A stretch of DNA of 64,000 nt. Origin: Streptomyces peucetius (GTDB taxonomy: Bacteria; Actinomycetota; Actinomycetes; Streptomycetales; Streptomycetaceae). Positions within the stretch are counted from its first letter, which is position 1. Every line of letters starts with the position of its first letter. The position numbers and the translations under genes are program-made. The notes under the pieces were generated by a model. That model ran no database searches, was not told the origin of the DNA, and saw only the letters and a list, made by a program, of their open reading frames with translations. Location: the NCBI RefSeq assembly GCF_025854275.1, contig NZ_CP107567.1, positions 6,634,001-6,698,000 on the forward strand. The letters run 5' to 3'. Shown one piece after another: positions 35,404 to 45,100 of this stretch.

Positions 35404-36270
35404 ATGACGACCACGACAGAAGTGCTGCGCTTCACCGCCTTCTCCCGCGACCCCGAGGGCGGGAACCCCGCCGGTGTCGTCCTCGACGCCGAGGGGCTCG
35501 ACGATGCGGCGATGCTCGCCATCGCCGCGGAGCTCGGATACAGCGAGTCCGCGTTCCTGACCGCTCCGCCGGAGGGGCTCGAGGGGGAGCCCGGGAGGGC
35601 GTTCACCATCCGGTACTTCAGCCCCAGGGCGGAGGTGCCGTTCTGCGGGCACGCCACCGTCGCCACCGCCGTCGCCCTCGGTGAGCGCATCGGCACCGGC
35701 GATCTCGTCTTCGCGACACGCGCCGGGACGGTGCCCGTGACGGTGACCGAGGAGGACGGGGAGCTGCGGGCGACGCTGACCACGGTCGAGCCGCACAGCG
35801 AGGACGTCGCGGACGCCGACCTGGCCGAGGCGCTTGCCGCGCTGGACTGGCCGGCCGCCGACCTGGACCCGGCGCTGCCGCCCCGTATCGCCTTCGCCGG
35901 CGCACGGCACCTGGTGCTGGGGGCCGCGACCCGCGAACGGCTCGCGGATCTGGCGTACGACTTCGACCGCCTCGAGGCCCTGATGCGGCGGCTGGACCTG
36001 ACCACGGTGCAATTGGTGTGGCGCGAGTCGGAGAGCGTCTTCCACGTGCGCGACCCGTTCCCCGTGGGCGGCGTGGTGGAGGACCCGGCCACGGGAGCGG
36101 CGGCCGGCGCCTTCGGCGCGTACGCCCGCGAGATCGGCCTGGTCCCCGAGAAGGCGGTGCTCACCCTCCACCAGGGCGCCGACATGGGCCGCCCGGGTGT
36201 GCTGACCGTGGAGCTCCGCGAGGACGACCGGCGGGTCCGGGTGACGGGCACGGGCACCCGTGTCGCCTGA
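35404..36270 (+). CDS. PhzF-family isomerase/epimerase-like protein
   Basis: 288 residues with the PhzF two-lobed diaminopimelate-epimerase-like fold: FTAFSRDPEGGNPAGVV, catalytic Glu in LGYSESAFL, FSPRAEVPFCGHATVATA, and DPATGAAAGAFGAYARE. Known members isomerise trans-2,3-dihydro-3-hydroxyanthranilate; most genome copies, like this one outside a phenazine cluster, have unknown substrates. No clear ribosome site before the ATG. The next gene starts 44 bases on in the same direction. Confidence 0.9.
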   Translation: MTTTTEVLRFTAFSRDPEGGNPAGVVLDAEGLDDAAMLAIAAELGYSESAFLTAPPEGLEGEPGRAFTIRYFSPRAEVPFCGHATVATAVALGERIGTGDLVFATRAGTVPVTVTEEDGELRATLTTVEPHSEDVADADLAEALAALDWPAADLDPALPPRIAFAGARHLVLGAATRERLADLAYDFDRLEALMRRLDLTTVQLVWRESESVFHVRDPFPVGGVVEDPATGAAAGAFGAYAREIGLVPEKAVLTLHQGADMGRPGVLTVELREDDRRVRVTGTGTRVA

Positions 36271-36313
36271 CACGGCAGAGGGCGTTTCCGCCGCGGGGCC
36301 CAGGCTGCCGATC

Positions 36314-36982
36314 ATGACTGGTGATGCCCTGGACCTTGTGATCTTCGACTGCGACGGCGTGCTCGTCGACAGTGAGCGGATATGCGTCGAAGTGGACGCG
36401 ATGATCATGGCCGATCTCGGGGTCGAGTTCACCGAGGCCGAGATCCTCGAACTGTTCGTGGGCTCCTCGGCCGAGGTCTGCACGGCTGTGGTGGAGGAGC
36501 GCCTCGGGCGGCGGCTCGAGCAGGACTGGCAGCGGAGGTACGAGCATCTCTACGATGCCGCCTTCGCGGACCGGCTCACGGCCGTCGACGGCGTCACGCA
36601 GGTCCTGGCGGGTCTCACCGCACCCTTCTGCGTGGCATCCGACGGGGACCACGACGGCATCCGCCGCAGCCTGCGGATCACGGCGCTGAGCGATCACTTC
36701 GAGGACCGGATCTTCAGCGCCGCGGACGTGCCCAGGGGCAAACCCGCCCCTGATCTCTTCCTGCACGCCGCCCGTTCGATGGGCGCCGACCCCGTGCGGT
36801 GCGCGGTGGTCGAGGACAGCGCGTACGGCATCCGGGCCGCACACGCCGCCGGCATGCGGGCCTTCGGCTACTGCGGCGGCCTGACGCCTGCCGCACGTCT
36901 GGAAGGTCCGGGCACGGTCGTCTTCGACGACATGCGCGACCTGCCCCGCCTCCTGGCCGCTCGCGATCACACCGGAGCCTAG
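36314..36982 (+). CDS. HAD-family phosphatase (beta-phosphoglucomutase/GPH-like)
   Basis: 222 residues. HAD motif I DLVIFDCDGVLVDSE, motif II in FCVASDG, motif III GKPAPDLF, motif IV VVEDSAYGIRAAHAAGM. Alpha-helical cap between motifs I and II marks subfamily IA3 with phosphatases and phosphoglucomutases; substrate likely a small sugar phosphate or glycolate phosphate. ATG at 36314 gives the family start; a GTG at 36260 would overlap the PhzF gene. Confidence 0.9.
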   Translation: MTGDALDLVIFDCDGVLVDSERICVEVDAMIMADLGVEFTEAEILELFVGSSAEVCTAVVEERLGRRLEQDWQRRYEHLYDAAFADRLTAVDGVTQVLAGLTAPFCVASDGDHDGIRRSLRITALSDHFEDRIFSAADVPRGKPAPDLFLHAARSMGADPVRCAVVEDSAYGIRAAHAAGMRAFGYCGGLTPAARLEGPGTVVFDDMRDLPRLLAARDHTGA

Positions 36983-37569
36983 AACGACGTCTCGCGCACG
37001 CTCGCCCGGTCGGAGGGTTCGGTCGTCGCCGTGATCTCCGAGCGGTGGCGGGCGGCCGAGAAGGTGACGGTCAGGGTCTCGGGCGCGGTCTGCGAGGTGC
37101 TGACCGTGAAGCCCTGGCCCGGCACCGCCGAGATGAGGCACACTCCGCCGCTGCCGTAGCGCACGGTCGCCTTGCCGCCCTGGGAGGAGATGGTGTGCAC
37201 GCCGGAGCCGCCCTGCTCGCAGCCGTCCTGGCCCTCGGGCGGCTGCGCGACGGGCGGCTCGTCCGGTGGGTCGAGGGTCGTGCGGGCCGCCGGCGTGGGC
37301 GTCGCCGTACGCGGCTTCTCGGCGGTCTTCGACGGAGTCGGCGGCGGCGTGCGCACGCTCGGCGTCGGCCGGGGGTGGGGGGAGGGCGAGGGGCGGGCGG
37401 CGGGGGAGGACGACTGCGGAGAGGCCATGAAGCCCTCCGGCGCCGACTGCGCGACCGGTGCCGTCGGTCTGGTCGAACCAACCACGAAATGGACCGTGAT
37501 CATCACGGCCGTGACGCTGGCCGCGGTGCAGGACAGCCAGATGAGCAGGTAGCGCGGAAGGCGGGACAC
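36979..37569 (-). CDS. Membrane-anchored secreted protein with Pro-rich linker
   Basis: 196 residues. N-terminal signal-anchor (YLLIWLSCTAASVTAVMITVHFVVG), a ~70-residue Pro/Ser/Thr linker, and a small outer domain with one possible disulfide (GQDGCEQGG..GGVCLISA) and beta-strand pattern GFTVSTSQTAPETLTVTFSAARHRSEITAT. No family name known. Divergent from a two-component system with only 36 bases between starts, so it may be its target or its signal partner. Confidence 0.8.
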   Translation of the reverse strand: MSRLPRYLLIWLSCTAASVTAVMITVHFVVGSTRPTAPVAQSAPEGFMASPQSSSPAARPSPSPHPRPTPSVRTPPPTPSKTAEKPRTATPTPAARTTLDPPDEPPVAQPPEGQDGCEQGGSGVHTISSQGGKATVRYGSGGVCLISAVPGQGFTVSTSQTAPETLTVTFSAARHRSEITATTEPSDRASVRETSF

Positions 37570-37605
37570 GACACCATAGTGACGGACCGGCTAACGTGCC
37601 TGCTC

Positions 37606-38298
37606 ATGCCCTCCGTACTTGTCGTCGAGGACGACCCTGTCATCCGGGCCGCGCTGATCGAGGTCCTCACCGGACACGGGTACGCGGTGAGGACCGCCCA
37701 CCAGGGCTTCGAGGCGCTGCGCGAAGTCACCCAGAGCCCGCCCGACATCGTGGTGCTCGACCTGGGGCTGCCCGATCTGGACGGCCTCGACGTGCTGCGG
37801 ATGATCCGCGGCGTGTCGCGGGTGCCGGTCCTGGTCGCCACGGCCCGCGACGACGACACGGAGATCATCAGGCTGCTCAATGCCGGCGCCGACGACTACA
37901 TGGTCAAGCCGTTCTCCGGCGGCCAGCTCGCGGCCCGGCTCGCCGCCGTGCTGCGCCGGTCGGGGCCGGTCACGGACGGCGCGGACCGGCGGTTCGTGGT
38001 GCAGGTCGGGGAGCTCAGGATCGACCCGACCGCCCGCACCGCGCATCTCGCCGGGCGTGAGCTGTCGCTGACCCGGCGGGAGTTCGATCTGCTCGCCTAC
38101 CTCGCGGCACACGCGGACCAGGTCATGTCCCGCAAGCGCATCCTCGCGGACGTGTGGCAGCAGCCCTACCTGGAGGACCAGACCGTGGACGTCCATCTGT
38201 CCGCCCTGCGCAGGAAACTTGGCGAAAAGCCGTCGGACTCCCGCTATCTGCACACTGTGCGAGGTATCGGGATAAAACTGGTCACTTCGCCCTCATGA
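37606..38298 (+). CDS. OmpR-family response regulator
   Basis: 230 residues. Receiver domain with acidic pair EDD (8-10), phospho-acceptor Asp in VVLDLGLPD and Lys in YMVKPF; C-terminal winged helix (LSLTRREFDLLAYLAAH, RKRILADVWQ, TVDVHLSALRRKLG). ATG at 37606 follows TAACGT by 8 bases and has no ribosome site, so a leaderless transcript is likely. Its stop overlaps the kinase start (ATGA). Confidence 0.95.
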   Translation: MPSVLVVEDDPVIRAALIEVLTGHGYAVRTAHQGFEALREVTQSPPDIVVLDLGLPDLDGLDVLRMIRGVSRVPVLVATARDDDTEIIRLLNAGADDYMVKPFSGGQLAARLAAVLRRSGPVTDGADRRFVVQVGELRIDPTARTAHLAGRELSLTRREFDLLAYLAAHADQVMSRKRILADVWQQPYLEDQTVDVHLSALRRKLGEKPSDSRYLHTVRGIGIKLVTSPS

Positions 38299-39593
38299 GA
38301 CGCGCACTCGCGGGGATCGCGCTGGCCGTGACGTCGATGGTCGCGCTGTCCTTCCTCATCCCCCTCGCCCTGCTGGTCCGCGAGCAGGCGCGCGACCGGG
38401 TGACCACCGCCGCCGAGCAGCGGGCCGCCGCCCTGTCCCCGGTCCTCGCCCTCACCACGCGGCGGAGCGACGTCCATCAGGCGGTCGCCGAGCTCGACTC
38501 CCGTGACCAGCTGGCCGTACGCCTGCCCGACGGCGGCTTCGTCGGCTCCCCGCACGCCCCGCGGTCGGCGCTCGACCGCGCGGTGCGCAAGCGGGAGACG
38601 CTCGCCATGGACACCGCGGAGGGGTGGGTCTACCTCCAGCCCGTCGTGCTGCCCGAGGACCGGGTCGCGGTCGTCGAGGCGTATGTGCCCGCCGCGGAGC
38701 TGACCCGCGGGGTGTGGGCCTCCTGGGGTGTGATGTCGCTGCTGGCCGTGGGCCTGGTGGGCGGCTCCGTGCTCGTCGCCGACCGGCTGGGCGCCCGGGT
38801 GGTGCGTTCATCGCGGAGCCTGAAACGCGCCTCGCTCGCGCTCGGGTCCGGGGACCTCGGCGTACGGGTGGAGCCGGACGGGCCGCCGGAGCTCCAGGAC
38901 GCCGGCGCGGCGTTCAACACCATGGCCGACCGGGTCGTGGAGCTGCTCGCGATCGAACGCGAGATGGTCGCCGACCTCTCGCACCGGCTGCGCACCCCGC
39001 TGACCGCGCTGTACCTCGAGGCGGATCTCATGGGCGGAACGCCGGGCGCCCGGCGGATCACCGGGGCCGTGTCGCAGCTGGAGGCGGAGCTCGACTCGAT
39101 CATCACCGCTGCCCGTACCCCGCTCGCGGCGGGCCCGTCCGCGGGTCAGCCGCCGGCGCGGCCCAGCGAGGTGGCGGAGGTCGTCGCGATGCGGCTGGAC
39201 TTCTGGTCGGTGCTGGCCACGCAGCAGGACCGGGTGTGCGAGCGTTCCTTCACGCCCCGCCGCACCCCCGTGCGGTTCCCGGAGGACGACCTGGCCGCAG
39301 TCGTGGACGCCCTGATCGGCAACGTCTTCCGCCACACCCCGCAGGGCACCGCATTCGCCGTACGGGTGGAACGCGGTGACCGGCACGTGCTGCTGACCGT
39401 GGACGACGCCGGTCCCGGCGTCGCCGACCCCGAGGCGGCGCTCACCCGGGGCGTCAGCGTGGGCGGCGCGGGCGGCACGGGCCTGGGCCTCGACATCGTG
39501 GCGCGGGCGGCGCGGGCCGCCGACGGGGAGCTGGAGATCAGCCGCTCCCCGATGGGCGGGGCCCGGGTGCGGGTGTCGTTCGCGCTGGCGTGA
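38295..39593 (+). CDS. Sensor histidine kinase
   Basis: 432 residues: membrane segment near the start (LAVTSMVALSFLIPLALLV), extracellular sensor loop ~130 residues, second segment (GVMSLLAVGLVGGSVLVA), HAMP domain, phospho-acceptor His in VADLSHRLRTPLTAL, and ATPase boxes N (DALIGNVFRHT), G1 (DDAGPGV) and G2 (GGTGLGLDIV). Translationally coupled to the regulator. The stimulus is unknown; the divergent anchored protein at 36979 may take part. Confidence 0.95.
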   Translation: MRRALAGIALAVTSMVALSFLIPLALLVREQARDRVTTAAEQRAAALSPVLALTTRRSDVHQAVAELDSRDQLAVRLPDGGFVGSPHAPRSALDRAVRKRETLAMDTAEGWVYLQPVVLPEDRVAVVEAYVPAAELTRGVWASWGVMSLLAVGLVGGSVLVADRLGARVVRSSRSLKRASLALGSGDLGVRVEPDGPPELQDAGAAFNTMADRVVELLAIEREMVADLSHRLRTPLTALYLEADLMGGTPGARRITGAVSQLEAELDSIITAARTPLAAGPSAGQPPARPSEVAEVVAMRLDFWSVLATQQDRVCERSFTPRRTPVRFPEDDLAAVVDALIGNVFRHTPQGTAFAVRVERGDRHVLLTVDDAGPGVADPEAALTRGVSVGGAGGTGLGLDIVARAARAADGELEISRSPMGGARVRVSFALA

Positions 39594-39607
39594 CCGGACT
39601 CGGGGGA

Positions 39608-40480
39608 CTACCTCGGGGCGCCGAAGTTCTGGGTCCACCACGGGCCGCCGTCGCCGAAGTGGACGCCGACACCGAGTTCCGTGAACGAGCAGTTGAGTAT
39701 GTTCGCGCGATGTCCCGGGCTGTTCATCCAGGACTCCATGACGGACGCGGCGTCGGCCTGCCCCCGGGCTATGTTCTCGCCCAGCGTGGACCACTCGTAT
39801 CCGGCGGCCTCGACCCGGGTGGTCATGGTGGAGCCGTCGGGCCCGGTGTGGGACATCACGCCGCTGCGGGCCATGACGTCGCTGTAGTCGTCGGCGGCGC
39901 GGGTCAGCTCGTCGTCGGCCGTGACCGGCGAGCAGCCGGCCGAGGCCCGCTCCTGGTTGACGAGCCCGAGGACCTGCGCCTCGGGTCCGTCGGCGTCGAA
40001 GCCGTCGGACCCGCCCGAGGTGCCGGACCCGCCGGAGCCCGTACCGGACCCGGAGCCGCCCGTACCGGACCAACTGCCCGTACCGTCACCGCCGCTCGGC
40101 GCCGGTGTCGTCGTTTGCGCCTTGGTCCTGGGCGCGGCCGTCGGACTGGGCTTCGGCTTCTGCTTCGGCTCGGCGGCGGCGGTGGCGCCGCGGCTCGGCG
40201 ACGCGCCGGCACTCGGCGGCGGCGTGGAGGGGGTGGCGAGCGACGAAGCCCCGGCGGACGCCGCGTCCTCGTCACCGGATCCGGACGCGTCCGCGGCGGC
40301 GTTGGTCTCCACCCGGCCCGACGCCCCGCCGTCGTCCGCGCCGTAGGTGGCCAGCGTGACCCCGACGCCCGCGGTGACCGTGAGCACACCCAGGGCCAGC
40401 ACCGCGCTGCGGGCCCGCACCGCGCCCTTGGGGCGGGCGTGCGAACGGGCGTTGGGGCGGGCGGCTCTTCGAGAACCCAT
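39608..40480 (-). CDS. Secreted CAP/SCP-domain protein
   Basis: 290 residues. Signal-anchor (AVLALGVLTVTAGVGVTLA), a ~110-residue Gly/Ser/Pro linker, then a CAP domain: VLGLVNQERASAGCSPV, MSHTGPDGSTMT with metal His, LGENIARG, MNSPGHRANILNCSFTELGVG. Bacterial members are extracellular and of mostly unknown action. ATG at 40480 has GAGGTG upstream. Convergent with the kinase gene, 14 bases between stops. Confidence 0.92.
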   Translation of the reverse strand: MGSRRAARPNARSHARPKGAVRARSAVLALGVLTVTAGVGVTLATYGADDGGASGRVETNAAADASGSGDEDAASAGASSLATPSTPPPSAGASPSRGATAAAEPKQKPKPSPTAAPRTKAQTTTPAPSGGDGTGSWSGTGGSGSGTGSGGSGTSGGSDGFDADGPEAQVLGLVNQERASAGCSPVTADDELTRAADDYSDVMARSGVMSHTGPDGSTMTTRVEAAGYEWSTLGENIARGQADAASVMESWMNSPGHRANILNCSFTELGVGVHFGDGGPWWTQNFGAPR

Positions 40481-40730
40481 GCGTACGACACCTCGGAATG
40501 AGCGTTCGTGATCCCGGCGGGCGAAGCTGCGTCCACCGGGATCACGGTGGGGGGTTGCCGAGATCGTAAGCCGGTTCGCCGCGCGCGTGACCTGTCGTAC
40601 GGCCTTCTTCAAGAAGCCATAAGGAAGGCATCAGGCGCAGCAAAGGATGTCTTGTGGGGACGGGCGAGCTGTGGGATACAGGTCTGGACCAATCGCCCGA
40701 TCCTCGTCGTCCGTACGCGGAGGCCCGACC
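40481..40730. other. Divergent intergenic region
   Basis: Promoter space for the CAP protein and the fibronectin-III lipoprotein; no gene and no repeat recognised. Confidence 0.5.
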
Positions 40731-41696
40731 GTGCAACGTCCCCCCGCACTCGCCGTGCTGGCCTGCTCTGCCGCCCTGCTCCTCGCCGCCTGCGCAGCGC
40801 GCGACGCCGAGGAGGCCGAGGACGACAAGCCGCCCTCGACGCCCTCCGGTGTGAGCGCGCAGGCCGGCAGCGCCACCTCCGTCCACGTCATGTGGGACAG
40901 GTCCTCCGACAACCAGGAGGTCACCGGCTACGAGGTCTACCGCGAAGGAACCAAGGTCGCGTCCCTGCCGGGTGCCAAACGCATGGTGGACATCGACGGC
41001 CTGGCGCCGCGGACCGCGTACCGCTTCACCGTACGGGCGCGGGACGCCGCCGGGAACGTGTCAGGGGCCGGGGCGGCCCCGTCCGTCACCACACCGTCCT
41101 CCGCGCCGGACGACCGCCGTGCCCCCACCCGGCCCGGGCGGGTCGAGGGCCGCACGGACAGCGGTACGTCGGTGACCCTGACCTGGCGGCCGGCCACCGA
41201 CGGTACCGGCGTCACCTCGTACGACATCTACCAGGAGGACTCCCGTGTCCACAGCGTCAGTGGCACGCGGACGAGCGCACGCGTCACCGGCCTGCGGCCG
41301 GGCACCGTCTACACCTTCACCGTCCGGGCGCGAGACGCCGCCGAGAACTCGTCGCCGGACAGCAACTCGGTGGACCTGACCACCCCTTCCGCGCCGGGCG
41401 ACGACAGCCCGAACACGGCACCGACGGACCTGGAGGCGACCGTCCGCAAGGGCAGCATCGAGCTCCGGTGGACCCCGCCCGACACCGGCGCCCCGGTCGA
41501 GGAGCACCGGCTGTACCTGAACGGCGAGCCGGTCACGACGATCGTCTGGGGCGGCCGGCCGCCCGTCGGGACGGCCGCGTACACCATGAGCGTCACCGAC
41601 CCACCGGGCACCCGCTACAGCATCAAGCTCAGGGCCAGGCTGCCCGACGGCAAGTGGGGCGACTTCTCGGCGCAGCGCACCGTCGTCGTCCGCTAG
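40731..41696 (+). CDS. Lipoprotein with three fibronectin type III domains
   Basis: 321 residues. Lipoprotein signal with lipobox LAAC (ALAVLACSAALLLAAC). Three FN3 domains follow: about 37-130 (PSTPSGVSAQAGSATSVHVMW..), 135-230 (APTRPGRVEGRTDSGTSVTLTW..) and 235-321 (APTDLEATVRKGSIELRW..). No catalytic domain, so it is probably an extracellular carbohydrate- or protein-contact module anchored in the membrane. GTG at 40731 with GGAGG seven bases upstream. Ends at a strong terminator. Confidence 0.9.
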   Translation: MQRPPALAVLACSAALLLAACAARDAEEAEDDKPPSTPSGVSAQAGSATSVHVMWDRSSDNQEVTGYEVYREGTKVASLPGAKRMVDIDGLAPRTAYRFTVRARDAAGNVSGAGAAPSVTTPSSAPDDRRAPTRPGRVEGRTDSGTSVTLTWRPATDGTGVTSYDIYQEDSRVHSVSGTRTSARVTGLRPGTVYTFTVRARDAAENSSPDSNSVDLTTPSAPGDDSPNTAPTDLEATVRKGSIELRWTPPDTGAPVEEHRLYLNGEPVTTIVWGGRPPVGTAAYTMSVTDPPGTRYSIKLRARLPDGKWGDFSAQRTVVVR

Positions 41697-41743
41697 GGCG
41701 TGCCGGGACCGGGGCCCGGCCGGGACCGGGGCTGCGCAGACGA

Positions 41744-41779
41744 CCGGCCCCGGTCCGTGATGACACGGACCGGGGCCGG
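41744..41779. terminator. Bidirectional hairpin terminator
   Basis: Perfect 16-bp stem (CCGGCCCCGGTCCGTG at 41744-41759, complement 41764-41779) with a 4-base loop, between the FN3 gene and the convergent immunity/toxin genes. Confidence 0.8.
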
Positions 41780-41814
41780 GGGCCGGATCGGTTCAGCACT
41801 GTTTCCCGGTGGAT

Positions 41815-42096
41815 TCAGCGCCATTCCGGCGGAATGCGGGACAACTGATCCAGCAGGTTCCACTCCTTGGGCCTGCGGGAAGGCGAATCCCACCGGGCGC
41901 CGTGTCCGGTCCAGTAGCCGCGGTAGGTGCGGATGCCCGTCACACTCGTGTCCGACATGTCGGACTCGTTGCCGCAGCAGGGGCAGATGGCCTCGGTCGG
42001 CCATCCCCCTTCCCAGAAGAGCTCGCCCTCATAACCGCAGACGCGGCAGACGGTCTCCTCGTCGGGGCCGGGCGGTGTGTCCTGCCCTGCCGTCAT
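41815..42096 (-). CDS. Cys-rich small protein, candidate immunity protein of the adjacent toxin
   Basis: 93 residues with two zinc-binding-like pairs, VCRVCGYEG and ICPCCGNES, then an aromatic part (YRGYWTGHGARWDSP, PPEWR). This resembles CPCC-type small proteins that often sit downstream of polymorphic toxins. It starts 39 bases after the toxin stop, same strand, and ends at a terminator, the usual place of an immunity gene whose product blocks the cognate C-terminal nuclease. No signal peptide: cytosolic, as needed to protect the producer. The protective role is inferred from position and size. Confidence 0.7.
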   Translation of the reverse strand: MTAGQDTPPGPDEETVCRVCGYEGELFWEGGWPTEAICPCCGNESDMSDTSVTGIRTYRGYWTGHGARWDSPSRRPKEWNLLDQLSRIPPEWR

Positions 42097-42135
42097 CTCA
42101 CCACCTGTTCCTTGTCTTCCGTTTCCGGCCGGCTG

Positions 42136-45100
42136 TCAGCGCTCACGCTGCCCCTGCGCCCTGAGATAGTCCTCGAGAGTGGGCCAGTGGTTGGTGTCGA
42201 ACCCGCGCGGGTTCGAGGCGCTCTTCGGAGCGGGACGGTTCATGGTCTTGGGAATCCCGTCCGCATCGTACGAGACGAGGGTGTTCGTCTTCTTGTCGTA
42301 GATGACGTACCCGGCGGAGCTGCCGTCGGGCTTGAGCCGGTCCCACACCCGGAAGCCGTCCGGCGGCGGGTTGAGATTGGCGGCACGGTACCGATGGGCG
42401 AGTTCCACGTATTCCGTCGCCGAGCTCAGCTCCGGGAACTCGGCCTTGTGCCGCGCCCAGTGCTTCGCCGCGTTCTGCGCGTGCGGGAAGTTCTTGCTCG
42501 CCGCCCAGATGTGCGGCACCTTCCCCTGGGCGCGCATGGCCTTGGAGAACGCCTCGACCGCGGTCAGGCCCTTCTTGCCCCACTTGCCGGCGGTCGCGCC
42601 CCAGCCGATGAAGGGCACCGCCGCCGCGCAGGACAGGCCGGAGTTGAGAGCGTCGCCCTCTGCGCCGTACCAGCCGCAGTTGGCCAGGTCCGCGATCTCT
42701 CCGACGCCGGGGATGAGCCCGATGCCGTCGAGGATGAGATGACCGCCCTCCGAGACGTAGTCCCACCAGTCGGTGTCGTCCTCGGCCGCCTCAGCGGCGA
42801 ACTCGTCCTCCAGTTTCTGCAGTTCGGCCGTGGCCTCCCTGGCCTCCTCGTCCTGGCGCCGCTGCTCCGCCTCCTGCCATGCCTTCTTGGCCGTGATCAC
42901 CAGCGCCTCGAGCGACGCCTTCCAGGCGGCGAGAGCGTCCTTGCCCGCCGCCTCGGCGGAAGCACGGGCCTCGTTGGCCGCGGCCCAGGCCGACGCGGCG
43001 GAACCCGCAGCGGCGTCGGCGGACGCCTGCGCCCGGGCGGCGGAGTTGCCGGCGCTGCGCGCGGCCCGGTGGGCGTCCGCCTCGGCGGCACGGGCCGCCC
43101 TCGCGGAGGCCGCGGCCTTCTCGGCCGACGCCTCTGCGTCCTTGGCGGACTGCCGTGCCTGCTCCGCGTACTTGGCGGCCTGGTCGGCCGACGCCTGCGC
43201 CTGCTTGGCGTACTCGGCCGCCTCCGCGGCCGCCTTGCGCGCCAACGCCGCGGCCTTCAGCGCCTCCGCGGCGTTCTGCTGCGCCTTCGCCGCGACGCTC
43301 GACGCGGTGGCCAGCAGCCGCTGGACCCGCGCCACATGCGTGGCGGTCAGCAGGTCCTTGCGCTTGGCCTTGTACTGCCCCTCCTCGATGAAGGCGTGCA
43401 GCAGCTGTGGCGGACCGGCCAGCGCGATCCGCGCGGCGGCCGCCAGCTCCGGATCGCCCGATGCGTTCAGCTGCACGGCCCGGACCCGCTCGTCACTGGT
43501 CCTGGCCGTGAAGTAGCCGGTGGTGATGAAATCGCGCAGCGCGTCCGGCGTACCCACCGCCAGCGCCTCGCGCCCGGCCTCCTGGACCCCGGGGCCCGCG
43601 CCGTCCATCAACTGGACGACCTTGACGCGGTAGTCGTTGGCGGCGGCCTGGTGCTGGCCGGTGCTCAGGAAGGCGGCGATGTCGGCAGGGGTGCCGTCCA
43701 GCGCCTGCTCCGCCGCCGCCCGTACGGCGGCGAACTCGGAGGACTCCGCCAGCCGTGCGACGCGGGCGTGGTCGTCCTGCTCCTGCGCCTTCCGCAGTCC
43801 CTCACGGATGTAGTCGACGGCCTGTTCCGCCGAGCCGGCCAGTGCGACCTCGGCGGCGGCGACGCTCCACGGCCCGCGCGTCGCGGCCACGTGCAGGGCC
43901 ACCTTGCGGGCCTTGGCGGCCGCCTCCTCGATGTCGACGTCCGGCCGGGCGGCCTCGGCGGCAAGACGTTCCGCCTCCGCGTCGAGGGCTTTCGCCTCGT
44001 CGGCGGCACGCTGCTCCGCCGCCCTGCGCTCGTCGTCGAAGGCCTTGAGTGACGCGGCCTTCTCGATCGCCGCGTCCGTCCTCGCGGCCAGCTCCGCGGC
44101 CTCCACCTCACGCGCCAGGTCGTGCGTCTGCCGCGCCTTGACGGCCGCGGCGGTCGCCCGGTCGGCGGCTCCCTTCGCGGCGTTGGCGTGCTTGGTGGAC
44201 TCGGCGGCGGCGTCCGCCGCCTCCCCCGCGTGCTCGGCTGCCTCGTCGGCTGCGGCAGCGGCCTTCTCCGCGTGATCCGCGGCCGAGTCGGCGGCGTCCC
44301 GGGCCTCGAAGGCCGCCTTCGCCGCCCTCGCGGCGAGGCCCTCCGCCCGGTTGGCGGCACGCGTGGCGGCAGCGGCGTGACGGCGTGCCTCGGCGGCCGC
44401 CGCCCTGGCCCGCTCGGCCTGCGCGGCCGACACGTTGGAGTACCCGCCGGCGGCCTCCGCCGCGCCGGCGGCGGCGTTCGCGTTGGCGCCCGCGCTCACG
44501 GCGGCCCTGGCCGCCTTACCGGCCTCCGTGGCTGCGGTACCCGCGTACTCGGCCGCCTGGGCGGCCTTCTTGGCGCCCTTGGCCGCGTTACGCGCGTCCT
44601 CGGCGGCCTTGCGCGCCGCCGACGCCTTCGTCGCGTCCGACGCCGCCGCGGCCGCGGCACTGCGCGCTCGCGAGGCGGCCTGGGCCGCAGCCGCCGCGGC
44701 GGACGCCGCCTGGGACGCGGCGTTGGCCGCCACCCTGGCCGAGGTGTTCGCCGCCTGCGCGGCACTGATGGCCTCCTGCGCGGCGCGCGCCGCGCCCTTC
44801 GCCGCGTCGGCCGCCCGGCCGGCCGCGTTCGACGCCCGCTTCGCGTCGTCCTTGGCCGCCTCGGTCTCCCGTGCCGCCTTCTCGGCGGCCTGCTTGGCGA
44901 GCGCGGCGGCCAGAACGGCCCGCTCCGAGGCCTCCTTGGCCGCCTCCGTCTCGGCCTGCGCCTGCCGCCCCGCCTCCTGGGCCAGCGCCGCCAGTTCCGA
45001 GACGGTCGCCAGCTCCTGGTCACGGGCCCGTGCGACGTGCTGGCCCACCTCCAGGAACTCCCGTACGTCCTCGATCGTGCCGTTCAGCGCGACCCGGGCC

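Noticed and set aside
42897..44768. Many Ala/Arg-rich frames opposite the toxin gene
   Set aside because: Direct mirror of the Ala-codon repeats in the coiled-coil blocks.
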